Below, one piece after another: positions 16,779 through 26,201 of a DNA stretch of 64,000 nt. This stretch comes from Amycolatopsis camponoti (GTDB lineage Bacteria > Actinomycetota > Actinomycetes > Mycobacteriales > Pseudonocardiaceae): NCBI RefSeq assembly GCF_902497555.1, contig NZ_CABVGP010000001.1:3514501-3578500 (forward strand). Direction: 5' to 3'. The position numbers and the translations under genes are program-made. A model generated the notes under the pieces. That model was not told where the DNA came from. It saw nothing but the letters and a program-made list of their open reading frames with translations, and did not search any database. Numbering within the stretch: position 1 is the first letter of the stretch; each line of letters begins with the position of its first letter.

Positions 16779-17675
16779 TCATCGAGGTGGCCAGGCTTCG
16801 CGGCGGTGAAGATCGACCGCGGGGGCGAAGGTGAACCCGGAGCCGTGGCGGTCGACGCGGCCGGCGGAAGGGGCGGCGAAGTGCGCGGGGATCATCGCGG
16901 TTCCGGTGTCGGCCAACCAGTCCAGCGTCCGCCTGCGGGTGCGCGCCGAGAGCTCGGGGTCGACGCAGTACCGGGTGCTGGTGTCCGGGTCCATCAGCTG
17001 GAGCGGGTGGTGCAGGATGTCGCCGGTGAGCAGCAGCCGGGCCCGGGAGCCGGTGACCAGGACGGCCGTGTTGCCCGGGGTGTGACCCGGTGCCGGGCAC
17101 AGCCGCACGTGGGGGCCGAGCTCGGCGTCCGGGGGCGTCAGATCCAGCAGTCCCGCCTCGGCGACCGGTTCGATGCTGTCGGCCAGGTAGTCGCCGGTCC
17201 GGGTCATCGCCGCGGCGCCCGCCGGGGATCGCCAGTAGTCGTACTCCGGTGCGGTCAGAACGTGCCGCGCCTTCGGGAAGGCGGGTCGCCAGTGCCCGTC
17301 CGACCACCGCGTCGCCCAGCCGACGTGGTCCACGTGCAGGTGGCTGAAGACCACTGTGGACACGTCGCCGGCGGACAGTCCGGTCGCCGAGAACCGTTGC
17401 CACCAGCCACTGTCCAGGCGGTCGAACTCCGGCCTGGCCCGGGGCTTCCCGTCGCCGACACAGGCGTCGACGAGGATCCGCTCGTGCGGCGTGACGACCA
17501 GGAAGGCCTGCATGGTGAAGACCAGCTGTCCTGGTTCGGACCAGGGCGCCTCGGCGGCCCAGCCGGTGGGCACGCCGGGGTGTCCGGGGAAGAACTCCGC
17601 CGGATCGATGAGCAGCCGCGGTGTCTCCACGATCGGAACCACCGCGACGTCACCGAGATCGAACCAGCCGCTCAT
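16779..17675 (-). CDS. Metallo-beta-lactamase-fold hydrolase
   Basis: A 298-residue MBL-fold protein. The zinc motif is SHLHVDHVGW near residue 108, with further ligands expected in PAPGHTPGNT near 195 and LLTGDILHHP near 215. The family includes lactonases, thioesterases and other hydrolases. The ATG overlaps the stop of the transporter gene (ATGA), placing it last in a three-gene minus-strand operon. Its C-terminus converges with the SpoIIM-like gene. It could open a lactone or ester in the surrounding pathway, but substrate is not readable. Confidence 0.85.
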   Translation of the reverse strand: MSGWFDLGDVAVVPIVETPRLLIDPAEFFPGHPGVPTGWAAEAPWSEPGQLVFTMQAFLVVTPHERILVDACVGDGKPRARPEFDRLDSGWWQRFSATGLSAGDVSTVVFSHLHVDHVGWATRWSDGHWRPAFPKARHVLTAPEYDYWRSPAGAAAMTRTGDYLADSIEPVAEAGLLDLTPPDAELGPHVRLCPAPGHTPGNTAVLVTGSRARLLLTGDILHHPLQLMDPDTSTRYCVDPELSARTRRRTLDWLADTGTAMIPAHFAAPSAGRVDRHGSGFTFAPAVDLHRREAWPPR

Positions 17676-18925
17676 CGCCCCACCACGTCCCGCTCTTTCC
17701 GCGCCACGTCCCCGGCCGCGCGGGGCAGGCGCCACAGCACCGCCGCGCTCACGGCCGCCACCACCACCGGAATGGCGGTCAGCAACACGATTTCGTCGCC
17801 GGGGAGCGAAAGCGCGAGCAGAACCCCCGCCGTGGCCGGGCCCACGATCGAGCCGACCCGGCCCAGTGCCGCGGCCCAGCCCACTCCGGAGGTCCTGGTG
17901 GCCGGCGAGTACATCGCCACCGCGAGGGTCAGCTGACCGATCTGACCGGCCGTGACGCCCGCACCGGAACCGGCGAGGGCGAGCAGCAGCGCGGTGTGGT
18001 CCGTCCCGACCGTGGCCGCGACGACCATCGACACCGCGCCGATCGCCGGCATCACCATCAGGGCGAACGTGATTCCCTTGCGGGCGGCCAGCAGGAGGAG
18101 CACGACTCCACCGATGACTCCGCCGAAGCTCAGGAAGGCGAGGCCGATCGGGGCCTGCGAGGCGGAGAAGCCGTACCCCGTAAGCAAGGTGGGCACCCAG
18201 GACTGGAGGGTGTAGCTGGCGATGAAGACCAGGAAGGCGAAGCTCCACAGCAGCAGGGTGGCGGCGCGCAGTCCGGGGGCGAACAGCGCTCCGACGCGCG
18301 CCGCGGCCGCCGTGCTGTCCGTGGTCACGGACACCGGCGCCGCCGGCAGCCACCGGCCCATCACCACGGCCAGCAGCAGCGGCAGTCCGCCGCCGATCCA
18401 GAACACCCCGGTGGCCCCGACCGACGCCAGCAGGCTGCCGCCGAAGACACCGGCGACCGTTCCGCCGAAGGCGAGTCCGAGGGTGACCGTGACGGAGACC
18501 GTCTGCCGTTGCCCGGCCGGGTGGTGCGCGGTGGCGAGGGAGACGGCGCCGGGCAGGACCACGCCGAGCCCGAGCCCGGTGCTCAGCCGGACCGCGCTCA
18601 GGGCGGTCAGTGACTGCAGGGGAAGCACCAGGGCGGTGGCCAGCGAGCCCGCGGCGAACAGCACGGTCCCGGTGATCAGCATCCGCCGCAGGCCCAGCCG
18701 CACCGCGAGCCGGCCCGAGGCGAGGTAGCCGAGCACCACGCCGATGTTGGTCAGCACCACCGCCGGGGTGAAGCCGGCCGAGGCGACGCCCCAATGCCGC
18801 GCCAGGGAGGGCAGGACGAAGGAGAGCGACGCGGAGTCGAAACCGTCGAGCAGCACCGCGAGGAAGGCGAGGCCCACCACGCCGAAGCGCATCCCGCGAA
18901 AACCCGTGTTCTCGTGGCCGGTCAT
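17672..18925 (-). CDS. MFS transporter, aromatic acid:H+ symporter-like
   Basis: A 417-residue major facilitator with 12 predicted helices. [18 protein letters not shown] in helix 1 matches the DGxD signature of aromatic-acid:H+ symporters such as PcaK/BenK. ATG 18925 gives the natural start [15 protein letters not shown], and its first bases overlap the stop of the preceding alpha/beta hydrolase gene. It probably imports an aromatic or aminoaromatic acid for the adjacent 3-hydroxyanthranilate genes. Confidence 0.86.
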   Translation of the reverse strand: MTGHENTGFRGMRFGVVGLAFLAVLLDGFDSASLSFVLPSLARHWGVASAGFTPAVVLTNIGVVLGYLASGRLAVRLGLRRMLITGTVLFAAGSLATALVLPLQSLTALSAVRLSTGLGLGVVLPGAVSLATAHHPAGQRQTVSVTVTLGLAFGGTVAGVFGGSLLASVGATGVFWIGGGLPLLLAVVMGRWLPAAPVSVTTDSTAAAARVGALFAPGLRAATLLLWSFAFLVFIASYTLQSWVPTLLTGYGFSASQAPIGLAFLSFGGVIGGVVLLLLAARKGITFALMVMPAIGAVSMVVAATVGTDHTALLLALAGSGAGVTAGQIGQLTLAVAMYSPATRTSGVGWAAALGRVGSIVGPATAGVLLALSLPGDEIVLLTAIPVVVAAVSAAVLWRLPRAAGDVARKERDVVGR

Positions 18926-19773
18926 CGGGTGCCTCCGAAAACCACCTGGTGCGCGGCTTCGAACAGCTCCGACGTCGGGTCGGCGAAGGCGGTGGCGGTG
19001 CCGATGTGGTCGGTCCCGGTCAGCGTCACGGTCACCGGCGGCCGGCCCGCGTCGGTCAGGGCGTCGGCGAGCAGCCGTCCCTGGCGGGTCAGCCAGAAGT
19101 CGTCGTCCGCCTTGCGGTTGGGCTCCGGATCCCCGAAGGAGATCACCACCCGCTCGGGGGCGCGGCTCACCCGCAGTGCGGGGCTGAGCCGCCGGGCCTG
19201 CGCCGGGTCTTCGACGATTCCCCGCAGATCGGTGGGCGCACTCATGCACACGGTGCCCGCCACCGGGCCGGGGGAGCTGTCGGTCAGCGTGACCATCGCG
19301 GCGAGATGGCCGCCCGCGGAGTGCCCGGCCACGGTGATGCGGTCCGGGTCACCCCCGTACCGGGTGGCGTTCGCGCGTGCCCACTCCACCGCCGCGGCCG
19401 CGTCCGCGACGGCGTCGGCGATGGTGTGGCGCGGTTCGAGCCGGTAGCCGCAGGACAGGAAGACCGCGCCGGCGTCCACCCAGGGGGCGGCGAGGTGGTC
19501 GTAGTAGGCCGGGTGGCCCTCGCGCCAGCGGCCGCCGTGGAAGTACACGATGACCGGCCGGTCGCCGGATCCTGGGTGGTAGACGTTCACCAGCTGGTGG
19601 GCGTCGGGTCCGTACTGGAGGTCGACGTCATGGGGCACCCGTGAACGCAATTCCTGCCGGGAGCTTGCGGCTTGCCGGTAGAAGCCCGGCCAGTCAGGGT
19701 GGTAGTCCTCCGGGTGCTGACAAGTGAAGAACTCACTGGTGTCCGCCGGACGGACGGCAGGGCCTGCGGCCAT
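18922..19773 (-). CDS. Alpha/beta hydrolase, kynurenine-formamidase/esterase-like
   Basis: A 283-residue alpha/beta hydrolase. The oxyanion motif HGGRW is near residue 79, the nucleophile elbow GHSAGGH near 149, and the His is probably in GTDHIGT near 255. The spacing and the [15 protein letters not shown] start resemble BD-FAE and kynurenine-formamidase-like enzymes. It begins the minus-strand operon and is divergent from the 2-aminomuconate operon, so an N-formyl or ester substrate feeding 3-hydroxyanthranilate is plausible. Plain esterase activity is the alternative. Confidence 0.8.
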   Translation of the reverse strand: MAAGPAVRPADTSEFFTCQHPEDYHPDWPGFYRQAASSRQELRSRVPHDVDLQYGPDAHQLVNVYHPGSGDRPVIVYFHGGRWREGHPAYYDHLAAPWVDAGAVFLSCGYRLEPRHTIADAVADAAAAVEWARANATRYGGDPDRITVAGHSAGGHLAAMVTLTDSSPGPVAGTVCMSAPTDLRGIVEDPAQARRLSPALRVSRAPERVVISFGDPEPNRKADDDFWLTRQGRLLADALTDAGRPPVTVTLTGTDHIGTATAFADPTSELFEAAHQVVFGGTR

Positions 19774-19880
19774 GGGGTCCTCCTCGTCATCGCCGGCGCG
19801 CTGGCGGCTCCGGTCATGCAGTGATCCGTATCTTCACCAGGCCCGCGGCACCTCGGGTAATGCCTACTTCGCCGGCACCT

Positions 19881-19925
19881 ATGGCCGTCCGGTCATACCG
19901 GAGGCTATGCCCGTTCGGCTATGAC
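19881..19925. promoter_or_regulatory. Candidate LysR operator of the aminomuconate operon
   Basis: The divergent promoter region holds ATGGCCGTCCGG followed by CATACCGGAGGCTATG (a CATA-N8-TATG dyad at 19894-19909) and another CGGCTATGAC at 19916-19925. The 24 bases from 19881 match those from 24247, beside the second LysR gene, at 18 positions. Two LysR paralogues bracket the locus, so this is a strong candidate shared site. Confidence 0.5.
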
Positions 19926-19979
19926 CCGGCCACGGATCGGTATTGGACGGGCATGGAAAGCCGACCGTACGGTGCCCTT

Positions 19980-21459
19980 ATGAGTGCCGATCCGCCCCCC
20001 GAAGTCGTTCAGCTCCGGAACTTCGTCGACGGAAGCTTCGTCGACGGTGCGGACACGTTCGACAAGATCAGCCCGGTCGACGGGGCCCGCGTCGCCGTGG
20101 TGCACGAGGCCGGGCGGGAGACGGTGGACGCCGCCGTCCGGGCCGCGCGCCGGGCCTTCGACGGCCGCTGGGGCCTCAGCACCGACCGGGACAGAGCCGC
20201 CCTGCTGAGGCGGATCGCCGACGGGATCGAGGCGCGTTTCGAAGAGTTCGTGACCGCCGAGATCCGGGACACCGGTAAGCCGGTGGCGCTGGCCCGCGAA
20301 CTGGACGTGGCCCGCGCGGCGGCGAACTTCCGGTCCTTCGCCGACACGATCTCCGCCGCCGGTCTCGATTCGTACCTGACCGACACGGGCGGGGGCCGCA
20401 GTGCCCTCAACTACGCGGTGCGCCGGCCACTCGGCGTCGTGGCCGTCATCGTGCCCTGGAACCTTCCGCTGCTGCTGCTGACCTGGAAGGTCGCCCCGGC
20501 GCTGGCCTGTGGCAACGCCGTGGTGGTCAAGCCGTCCGATGAGACTCCGTCGACGGCGACCCTGCTGGCGGAGGTCATCGCCGAGGCGGGCGCGCCGAAC
20601 GGCGTGTACAACGTCGTCCACGGCTTCGGCCCGGGCTCGGCGGGGGAGTTCCTCACCCAGCACTCGGGGGTCGACGGCGTCACCTTCACCGGTGAGTCCT
20701 CGACGGGGGCGACGATCATGAAGGAGGTCGCCCCACGCGTGGTGCCCGTCTCCTTCGAACTGGGCGGCAAGAACGCGGCCGTCGTCTTCGACGATTCCCC
20801 GGTGGAGCGGACCCTCGACGGGCTGACCCGGTCGCTGTTCCTGAACACCGGCCAGGTCTGCCTGTGCACCGAGCGGGTCTACGTCCAGCGCGGCCTCTTC
20901 GACGAGCTCGCGGCCGGGATCGCCGAGCGGGCCCCGGGGACTGAGCCTCGGCCGTCCGCACGACCCCGGCACGACGACCGGCCCGCTGATCTCCCGGGGA
21001 CACCGGGCCAAGGTGCTCTCATACCTCGACCTCGCCGTTCAGGAAGGTGCCGAAGTCCTTGCCGGGGGCGGCATCCCCGATCTCGGCGAGGACCTGGCGC
21101 GCGGCGCCTGGATCGAACCGACGGTGTGGACCGGCCTGGACAATTCCTGTCGTACCGTGCGCGAGGAAGTCTTCGGTCCGGTCGCCGCGCTGATCCCCTT
21201 CGACACCGAAGAGGACGCGATCGGTTTGGCGAACGACACCGAATACGGGCTGGCCGCTTCGGTGTGGACCAGCGATCTGACCCGGGCCCACCGGGTGGCG
21301 CAGGCGATGAACGTCGGCCTTTCCTGGGTCAACACCTGGTACCTGCGCGACCTGCGCGCCCCCTTCGGCGGGACGGGCCGCTCCGGCATCGGGCGCGAGG
21401 GCGGGAAGCACTCGCTGCACTTCTACACCGAGACGACGAATGTGTGCGTGGCCCTATGA
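19980..21459 (+). pseudogene. 2-aminomuconate-6-semialdehyde dehydrogenase-like ALDH, frameshifted
   Basis: An aldehyde dehydrogenase of the 2-hydroxy/2-aminomuconic semialdehyde branch. The frame from ATG 19980 carries VPWNLP, the Glu260 in FELGGKN and the active-site segment NTGQVCLCTER (Cys294 or Cys296). Homology then shifts to the next frame, which resumes at SLGRPHDPG-like sequence and continues through EEVFGPV and WVNTW to the stop at 21459. One extra base in the C4G4 run at 20932-20939 explains it; removing it restores a normal 492-residue enzyme. It is either a recent mutation or a sequencing/assembly error. The next gene overlaps its stop. Confidence 0.85.
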
Positions 21460-22265
21460 CCGGATCGACTCTTTCCCGGTACGCCTCGGCGCTCGATGAG
21501 GCCGTCACCTCCAGGCTGGCCATCGCGCAGCTGAGCCGGACCGCCGCCCTCACCCTGGACGACGCCTACCGCGTGCAGGCACTCGGCTCCGAGCTGCGGG
21601 CGGCTCGCGGTGACCGCCTCGTCGGTGTGAAGCTCGGGTTCACCAGCAAGGCCAAGGCACGGCAGATGGGCGTCTCCGACGTCATCTTCGGCCGGCTGCA
21701 CGCGCGCGGCGAAAACGCCGACGGTGGCAGCGTCGCGCTGGCGGACTACATCCACCCGCGCGTCGAGCCGGAGGTGGCCTTCCGCCTCGGTGCGCGGTTC
21801 GACGCGCGCGCCTCGGCCGACCCCGAGGCCGAACTGCGCGCCGCCGTCGACGCGGTCGCCCCCGGGCTGGAGATCATCGACAGCCGCTACGCGGACTTCC
21901 GGTTCTCCCTCACCGACGTCGTCGCCGACAACACCTCGGCGGCCGGGTTCGTGATCGGAGCCTGGCAGCCGGCCGATCTCACCGCCACCGGTGTCCGGTT
22001 CGCCGAGCGGCCGGTGACCCTGGAGATCGACGACGTGGTCGCGGCGACCGGGAGCACCAGCGACATCCTCGGCGACCCGGTGCTCGCCCTGCCGGCGATC
22101 GCCCGCATGGCCGCCGCGCAGGGAGTCGTCCTGCCCGCCGGTTCCGTGCTGCTGGCCGGGGCGGCGACCGCCGCGGTCGCTCTCCCGGGCGGGGTCACGG
22201 TCCGCGCGACCGTCGCGGGTCTTGGCACCGTTCACGTCACCACCATCCCCGCGGAGGAGCGATGA
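21456..22265 (+). CDS. 2-oxo-3-hexenedioate decarboxylase / 2-keto-4-pentenoate hydratase family
   Basis: A 269-residue member of the hydratase/decarboxylase family of meta-cleavage pathways, Mg- or Mn-dependent. Family motifs are [18 protein letters not shown] near residues 55-72, the metal ligands in [10 protein letters not shown] near residue 100, and [22 protein letters not shown] near 130. In the 2-aminomuconate pathway it would decarboxylate 4-oxalocrotonate to 2-oxopent-4-enoate. Hydratase activity is the alternative and the two are hard to separate by eye. The ATG overlaps the dehydrogenase stop (ATGA). Confidence 0.87.
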   Translation: MTGSTLSRYASALDEAVTSRLAIAQLSRTAALTLDDAYRVQALGSELRAARGDRLVGVKLGFTSKAKARQMGVSDVIFGRLHARGENADGGSVALADYIHPRVEPEVAFRLGARFDARASADPEAELRAAVDAVAPGLEIIDSRYADFRFSLTDVVADNTSAAGFVIGAWQPADLTATGVRFAERPVTLEIDDVVAATGSTSDILGDPVLALPAIARMAAAQGVVLPAGSVLLAGAATAAVALPGGVTVRATVAGLGTVHVTTIPAEER

Positions 22266-22702
22266 CCGACAAGTCCCTCGTGGTCGAGGGGAAGGCCACG
22301 CCCCGCGGCCGGTTCCCGCACGTCAAGGTCGTCGGCGACCTGGTGTTCGTCTCCGGGACCAGCAGCCGCCGCCCCGACAACACCTTCGCCGGGGCCGGCG
22401 CCGACGCGATGGGGGTGACCGATCTCGACATCGAGGCGCAGACCCGGGCCGTGCTCGACAACATCAGCGACGTCCTCGCCGCCGTGGACTGCACGCTCGA
22501 CGATCTGGTCCAGGTCACCGCCTATCTCGTCAGCATGAACGACTTCGGCGGCTACAACCGCGTATGGGACGAGTACTTCGACGCTTCCGGCCCCACGCGG
22601 ACCACCGTCGCGGTCCACCAGCTTCCCCACCCGTACCTGCTCATCGAGATCCAGGCCGTCGCCGTGCGCCGGCCCGGCCGCACCGCCAAGGAGAAGTCAT
22701 GA
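22262..22702 (+). CDS. RidA-family 2-aminomuconate deaminase
   Basis: A 146-residue RidA/YjgF-fold protein. The family core is [12 protein letters not shown] near residue 30, [30 protein letters not shown] near 60-90, and [24 protein letters not shown] at the end. General RidA proteins hydrolyse reactive enamines, and the subgroup located in aminophenol and nitrobenzoate operons deaminates 2-aminomuconate to 4-oxalocrotonate. Gene order between the decarboxylase and 3-hydroxyanthranilate dioxygenase genes supports that specific role. Starts and stops overlap both neighbours by four bases. Confidence 0.88.
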   Translation: MTDKSLVVEGKATPRGRFPHVKVVGDLVFVSGTSSRRPDNTFAGAGADAMGVTDLDIEAQTRAVLDNISDVLAAVDCTLDDLVQVTAYLVSMNDFGGYNRVWDEYFDASGPTRTTVAVHQLPHPYLLIEIQAVAVRRPGRTAKEKS

Positions 22703-23226
22703 CGTCGTCACTGCCTCCGGTCTTCAACTTCCCGCAGTGGCTCGCCGAGCACGAGCACCTGCTGAAGCCACCGGTCAACAACAAGGCGATGTGGGACACC
22801 AGCGGTGACTTCATCGTGCAGATCGTCGGCGGTCCCAACCAGCGGCTCGACTTCCACTTCGAGCCGTTCGAGGAGTACTTCTACCAGGTCAAGGGCACTA
22901 TGCACGTCAACGTGATCACCGAGGACGGTCCGCGGCGCGTGGACATCGGCGAAGGCGACATGTGGCTGCTGCCCGGCAGCACCTGGCACTCACCGCAGCG
23001 CCCGGAGGAAGGATCCATCGGCATCGTGGTGGAGCGCGTCCGCCCCGAGGGCACGACGGAGCAGTTCGGCTGGTTCTGCCGGGAGTGCGGCACGAAGGTG
23101 CATTCGGTGGAGCTGCAGGTGCGGGACATCGTCGCCGACCTGCCGCCGGTGTTCGAGGCCTTCCACGCGTCCGTCGAGCAGCGCACGTGCGGAAACTGCG
23201 GCGCGCTGCACCCCGGTAAGGGCTGA
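22699..23226 (+). CDS. nbaC: 3-hydroxyanthranilate 3,4-dioxygenase
   Basis: A 175-residue bacterial-type enzyme opening the ring of 3-hydroxyanthranilate with O2 to give 2-amino-3-carboxymuconate semialdehyde. The cupin Fe ligands are His53, Glu59 and His97, with substrate-binding Arg49 and Arg101, matching the spacing of the characterised bacterial enzyme with an offset of two. The C-terminal rubredoxin-like metal site is also present: C127-x2-C130 and C164-x2-C167. The ATG overlaps the deaminase stop. This identification anchors the whole operon as an aminoaromatic meta-cleavage pathway. The symbol follows the 2-nitrobenzoate pathway gene. Confidence 0.95.
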   Translation: MTSSLPPVFNFPQWLAEHEHLLKPPVNNKAMWDTSGDFIVQIVGGPNQRLDFHFEPFEEYFYQVKGTMHVNVITEDGPRRVDIGEGDMWLLPGSTWHSPQRPEEGSIGIVVERVRPEGTTEQFGWFCRECGTKVHSVELQVRDIVADLPPVFEAFHASVEQRTCGNCGALHPGKG

Positions 23227-23230
23227 TCCG

Positions 23231-24238
23231 GTGTCCGACGTCATCGACGTGCACACCCACTACGTCCCGGCCGGCTGGCCGGACCTCGGTCCCGGACAGC
23301 CCTGGCTGCGCGTGGAGTCCGAACGCCAGGCGATGATCATGGTGGGGGAGACCGAGTTCCGGGCCATCGATTCGGCCTGCTGGGACGCGTCGGCCCGGCT
23401 GGCCGACATGGCGGCCGACGGGGTGCGGGCCCAGGTGGTCTCGCCCACACCGCTGTTCTTCGGGTACGACTTGAGCGGTGCCGAGGCGGTCAAGGTCTGC
23501 CGGATCTTCAACGATCTCGCCCTGGACATCTGCGCACCCGACCGGGAGCGCTTCATCCCGTTCGCCCAGGTGCCGTTGCAGGACCCCGACGCGGCCTGCC
23601 GCGAACTCGACCGCTGCCTGGACGCCGGGCACGCCGGGGTGGAGATCGGCAACCACGTCGGCGACCAGGACCTCGACGCGGAAGGCGTCGTCACCTTCCT
23701 CCAGCACGCGGCCTCGCGCGGCGCGCCGGTCTTCGTGCATCCCTGGGACATGCCCACCTCGCCGCGGTTGGACCGCTGGATGGCGCGGTGGCTGACCGGG
23801 ATGCCGGCGGAGACCCACCTCTCCGTGCTCGCCATGATCCTCGGCGGGGTGTTCGACCGGGTGCCGGGCTCGCTGCGGATCTGTTTCGCGCACGGCGGCG
23901 GGTCGTTCGCGTTCTGGCTGGGGCGCCTGGAGAACGCCTGGCATCGCCGCCCGGACCTCATCGCCACCTCGCAGCTGCCGCCCTCGGCCTATCTCGGCCG
24001 GTTCAGCGTGGACAGCGTCGTCTTCGACCCCGTGGCTCTGCGCACGCTGGTCGACACCCTCGGCGCGGACCACGTGATGCTGGGTAGCGACTACCCCTAC
24101 CCGCTGGGCGAACGGCCCGTCGGCCAGGTACTCCGGAAGGCCGACTTCCTCAGCGCCGCGGAGCGCGAGGCGATCGCCGGTGGCAACGCGCTGCGCTGGG
24201 TCGGGCGCGTGGCCGCCGACCAGCGGGTATGTCCATAG
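23231..24238 (+). CDS. nbaD: 2-amino-3-carboxymuconate-6-semialdehyde decarboxylase (ACMSD)
   Basis: A 335-residue amidohydrolase-fold, Zn-dependent decarboxylase. Metal ligands are His8 and His10 (DVHTHYVP), His170 (FVHPWDMP), His221 (FAHGGGSFAFWLGRLENAW) and Asp287 (LGSDYPYPLGE), each at the spacing of characterised ACMSD. It removes the carboxylate from the product of the preceding dioxygenase, giving 2-aminomuconate 6-semialdehyde and diverting it from quinolinate. The GTG start at 23231 follows the dioxygenase stop by four bases and has AAGGG upstream. It is the last gene of the operon; the LysR gene follows on the same strand. Confidence 0.94.
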   Translation: MSDVIDVHTHYVPAGWPDLGPGQPWLRVESERQAMIMVGETEFRAIDSACWDASARLADMAADGVRAQVVSPTPLFFGYDLSGAEAVKVCRIFNDLALDICAPDRERFIPFAQVPLQDPDAACRELDRCLDAGHAGVEIGNHVGDQDLDAEGVVTFLQHAASRGAPVFVHPWDMPTSPRLDRWMARWLTGMPAETHLSVLAMILGGVFDRVPGSLRICFAHGGGSFAFWLGRLENAWHRRPDLIATSQLPPSAYLGRFSVDSVVFDPVALRTLVDTLGADHVMLGSDYPYPLGERPVGQVLRKADFLSAAEREAIAGGNALRWVGRVAADQRVCP

Positions 24239-24246
24239 TGGGACAC

Positions 24247-24270
24247 ATGGCCGTGCGGCTATGCCCTAGG
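24247..24270. promoter_or_regulatory. Candidate LysR operator
   Basis: ATGGCCGTGCGGCTATGCC and the following CTAGG, 26 bp before the LysR start, match the 24 bases at 19881-19904 in 18 positions. A further GGTATGTCCATAG lies at 24226-24238. The position suggests autoregulation by the LysR protein encoded downstream. Confidence 0.45.
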
Positions 24271-24295
24271 ACGCAAGGCGGTCTACCGTCCTCGT

Positions 24296-25237
24296 ATGGA
24301 AATACCGCGGATGCTGGACGGGCGGCTGAAGTTCCGCCATCTCCTGCTCGTCGAGGCGCTTTCCGGTCAGGGGAGCGTGGTCGGCGCCGCGGCCGCGCTC
24401 CACGTCACCCAGCCCGTGGTCACCCGCAGCCTCCAGGACCTCGAACGCATCCTCGGCGTCACCCTCTACGAACGCGGCCCGCGGGGGATCCGGCCCACCG
24501 AGTTCGGTGACGCTTTCACCGAGTACGCGCGCTCGGCGCTGGCCCAGATGAACCAGGCGAGCAGGCACCTCCAGGAGATCGCCGACGCCACCCGCGGCCA
24601 CGTGGTCATCGGCACCCATCTCGCGGGCTCCAACCTCCTGCTGCCGCGGGCCGTCGCCCATCTCAAGCGAGACCGCCCCGCCCTGAGGATCGTCGTGCGC
24701 GAAGCGACGCCTGGGGCGCTGCTTGACGACCTCGTCGCCGGCAAGATCGACTTCATCGTCGGTCGCCTGGCGACGGTCCCCCCGGAGGGGACGATCCAGC
24801 AGACGCTGCACGCGGAAACCATCCGTGTGATCGCGCGCAGCGGCCACCCGCTCGCGGCACGCACCGAGATCCCGCTCGACGAGCTGATCGCCTACCCGTG
24901 GATCCTGCCGGGGGTGGAGACGGCGCTGCGCACGGAGCTCGAGGAGTTCTTCCACCGCAACGACGTCTCCCTGCCCCCCGACCGCGTCGAGACGACCGCG
25001 TTCCTCACCATCCGCCAGCTCCTCGTGGAGACCGACATGGTGGCCGCGCTCCCGGAACTCATCGGCGCGAGCGACCCCCGGCTCACCGCGCTGCCGATCT
25101 CGCTCGACCTCGTCGGCGCACGCGTCGGGATCACGCTGGCGGCCGGCCGTCGGCTGAGCCCGGCCTCGGAGGCCATGATGCAGTCGCTGGTCGCGGTCGC
25201 GGATTCCGTGCAGCCTCAGCCGGCTCGATCCGACTGA
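24296..25237 (+). CDS. LysR-family transcriptional regulator
   Basis: A 313-residue LysR protein. The HTH is GSVVGAAAALHVTQPVVTRSLQDLE, then VTLYERGPRGIRPTEFGDAF and an effector domain with PWILPGVETALRTELEEFF. It is a close paralogue of the LysR at 6263: both share LDGRLK(L/F)RH, HVTQPVVTRSLQ, ERGPRG-type and PWILPG segments. It sits 57 bp after the ACMSD gene. The ATG has little Shine-Dalgarno sequence, so translation may be leaderless or coupled. It probably senses a pathway intermediate and activates the aminomuconate operon. Confidence 0.9.
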   Translation: MEIPRMLDGRLKFRHLLLVEALSGQGSVVGAAAALHVTQPVVTRSLQDLERILGVTLYERGPRGIRPTEFGDAFTEYARSALAQMNQASRHLQEIADATRGHVVIGTHLAGSNLLLPRAVAHLKRDRPALRIVVREATPGALLDDLVAGKIDFIVGRLATVPPEGTIQQTLHAETIRVIARSGHPLAARTEIPLDELIAYPWILPGVETALRTELEEFFHRNDVSLPPDRVETTAFLTIRQLLVETDMVAALPELIGASDPRLTALPISLDLVGARVGITLAAGRRLSPASEAMMQSLVAVADSVQPQPARSD

Positions 25238-25548
25238 GTTCCGGCCGCGCGAAGGTGCCGTATATCAGCCCTCAGGCCCGCGCCGCGGTGGGAGCTGTGT
25301 CAGGTCGCGGGGGAGGGCGCCACGGTGAGGGCCGCGGGGCTCGTCGACGGGAAATCCGCGCACGACGATGTTGCGTCGCGGCAGGTGCGGGCCCGGTACC
25401 GAAAGACCCGCCCCTCTTCTCAGGCCCTCACCCGCGTCAGCGACGTCTTGACCCGCAACAACCAGCTGTCGAGTGCGACTCGATCCGCGCGTGACGGTCC
25501 CCTTCAGTCCCGGCCGGGCCGCCCGCCCCAGCGCGCCTGGGTGACCGG
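25238..25548. other. Intergenic interval, nothing recognised
   Basis: About 310 bp lie between the convergent LysR and TetR genes. I see no convincing gene, repeat or terminator. Confidence 0.5.
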
Positions 25549-26124
25549 TCAGCCAAGCATGTTCCGCATGGCGCGGTACCCCGCCAAGCGGTACTCGTCG
25601 GCCCTGGCGGGCTCGAGTGCCATCATGTCCATGGTCGAATTCGCGACCGCCTCGACGAGAGCGCCGACGAACCGGATCGGCTGCTGCCGCAAGACACCTG
25701 TACGACTCGCCTCCTGGAAGAGTTCCACGCCGACGACGGACTCGAGCTCCGACTCCTGCCGCGTCTGGCTGCTCACGTACTCCGACACGCCGATCAGCAG
25801 CAGAGCGCGGCGACGAGCCGGGTTCCGCGTCCCCCAGTCGGTCCAGCGCCGCCAGATGAGCCACAGCTTGTCGTCCAGCGGGAGCGCGTCGTCGAGGTCA
25901 GCGATCACCGCCGCGCGCAACTCCTTCTTCAACACGGCGAAGACCGCGTCGAGCAGACCCGCCTTGGTCTCGAAGTGATGGAACACCGAGCCCTGCGCGA
26001 CACCTACACGCTTCGCGATGACGGCCGTGGATGCAGCGACGCCATCGTCGGCCACCACCTCGACAGCGCCTTCGATGATGCGGCTGCGCATCACCAAGGA
26101 TCGGGCATTTCCGGCTTCCGGCAT
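25549..26124 (-). CDS. TetR-family transcriptional regulator
   Basis: A 191-residue TetR regulator. The HTH is AASTAVIAKRVGVAQGSVFHHFETKAGLLDAVF (residues about 30-62). ATG 26124 is preferred over the longer open frame because GGAG lies about 7 bases upstream, while the longer version would run through the operator. It is divergent from the molybdenum-enzyme operon with an ATTGAT-N6-ATCAAT dyad between, so it most likely represses that operon. Confidence 0.88.
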   Translation of the reverse strand: MPEAGNARSLVMRSRIIEGAVEVVADDGVAASTAVIAKRVGVAQGSVFHHFETKAGLLDAVFAVLKKELRAAVIADLDDALPLDDKLWLIWRRWTDWGTRNPARRRALLLIGVSEYVSSQTRQESELESVVGVELFQEASRTGVLRQQPIRFVGALVEAVANSTMDMMALEPARADEYRLAGYRAMRNMLG

Positions 26125-26136
26125 CGACGGCTCCAA

Positions 26137-26154
26137 ATTGATCGAGTAATCAAT
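26137..26154. promoter_or_regulatory. TetR operator dyad
   Basis: ATTGAT-CGAGTA-ATCAAT is an 18-bp inverted repeat with perfect 6-bp arms, in the 77-bp region between the TetR gene and the divergent aldehyde oxidoreductase operon. Its AT-rich arms stand out from the local GC-rich sequence. Confidence 0.7.
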
Positions 26155-26201
26155 CAACATGATACGTTGGACATCACCCAACGCGAACAGGAGGTCTTCG
26201 C

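Noticed and set aside
19821..22265. A continuous 814-residue frame joining ALDH and decarboxylase
   Set aside because: The middle (about 20940-21455) has no homology, while the adjacent frame carries the rest of ALDH; a one-base frameshift explains it better than a true fusion.
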